A stretch of 34,071 nucleotides of DNA. It comes from Motilimonas eburnea. Lineage in GTDB: Bacteria > Pseudomonadota > Gammaproteobacteria > Enterobacterales > CBDFNC01. Positions 33,987-34,071 of this stretch are shown piece after piece (the stretch's first letter is position 1; the number at the start of each line of letters is the position of its first letter). The notes below the pieces were generated by a model. It searched no databases. It was not told the DNA's origin and was given only the letters and a program-made list of their open reading frames with translations. Made by a program: the position numbers and the translations under genes. Location of the stretch: NCBI RefSeq assembly GCF_021295345.1, contig NZ_JAIMJB010000033.1, forward strand, positions 1-34,071, read 5' to 3'.

Positions 33987-34071
33987 TCTTTGAACGATAT
34001 TCGCCGGACCAACCTGACTTTCTACGCTTGGCTGCTAAGCTATCTTTTTCGCTAATATCCTGCTTTATCGC
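33973..34071 (-). CDS. 3' end of a minus-strand gene cut by the window edge
   Basis: Reading the minus strand from the right edge gives 32 uninterrupted residues ending in a TAA at 33973-33975. They are rich in Lys, Arg, Ser and Glu (for example DSLAAKRRKSGWSGEYR), as in a soluble protein tail. It converges with the small plus-strand ORF and overlaps it by 14 bases. It is too short to identify and may be a chance frame. Confidence 0.3.
   Translation of the reverse strand, partial: AIKQDISEKDSLAAKRRKSGWSGEYRSKIIFG

Noticed and set aside
1-34071. CRISPR arrays, tRNA or rRNA genes
   Set aside because: No regularly spaced repeats and no tRNA cloverleaf or rRNA sequence was recognised on either strand.

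Overview
The window looks like chromosomal DNA of a marine gammaproteobacterium of the Vibrio/Shewanella/Pseudoalteromonas type. The reasons are a Vibrio-repeat-like integron attC site at the left end, a short attC with a complete gene cassette at the right end, a PanP-type aspartate decarboxylase domain, a CBM5/12 chitin-binding module and a moderate GC content. These point to a group, not a species.

Layout. (1) 1-246: tail of an integron cassette array with a VCR-like attC. (2) 243-2936: five small plus-strand genes, namely an EF-Tu domain III-like protein, three small membrane proteins and one soluble protein of unknown function, separated by long non-coding gaps. (3) 3255-5416: two minus-strand accessory genes, a secreted Sel1-repeat protein and a small two-helix membrane protein. 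(4) 5587-32150: a 26.6 kb minus-strand biosynthetic operon. (5) 32151-33081: a long AT-rich region upstream of that operon. (6) 33082-34071: a complete integron cassette encoding a possible PD-(D/E)XK-type protein, the start of another cassette or remnant, and the end of a minus-strand gene cut by the window edge.

The operon reads, in transcription order: one-module type I PKS (KS-AT-DH-degenerate ER-KR-ACP), three-module NRPS (C-A-PCP x3), one-module NRPS (C-A-PCP plus a terminal epimerisation-like domain), secreted CxxCH/chitin-binding protein, MFS exporter, type II thioesterase. The three megasynthase genes overlap by ATGA. Both NRPS proteins start with TubC-type docking domains, and the proteins upstream of them end in similar short tails (KVKVSI and EVELTI), so the order PKS > NRPS1 > NRPS2 is supported twice. 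Specificity residues read by hand suggest Pro, Phe (or a similar aromatic), Gly and beta-alanine. The predicted scaffold is therefore an enoyl- or polyenoyl-Pro-Phe-Gly-beta-Ala lipopeptide.

The most striking feature is in the last adenylation domain. A whole PLP-dependent aspartate 1-decarboxylase of about 545 residues (PanP-like) sits inside it, between core motifs A5 and A6. The same A domain has a beta-amino-acid type pocket (V-D at the 235/236 positions, overall VDATISIADK). The simplest reading is a self-supplying module: the inserted enzyme makes beta-alanine from aspartate and the surrounding domain activates it. The assembly line then ends not in a thioesterase but in an epimerisation-like domain that has nothing to epimerise, so it may have been repurposed for release. 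No phosphopantetheinyl transferase, pathway regulator or dedicated loading module is visible in the window.
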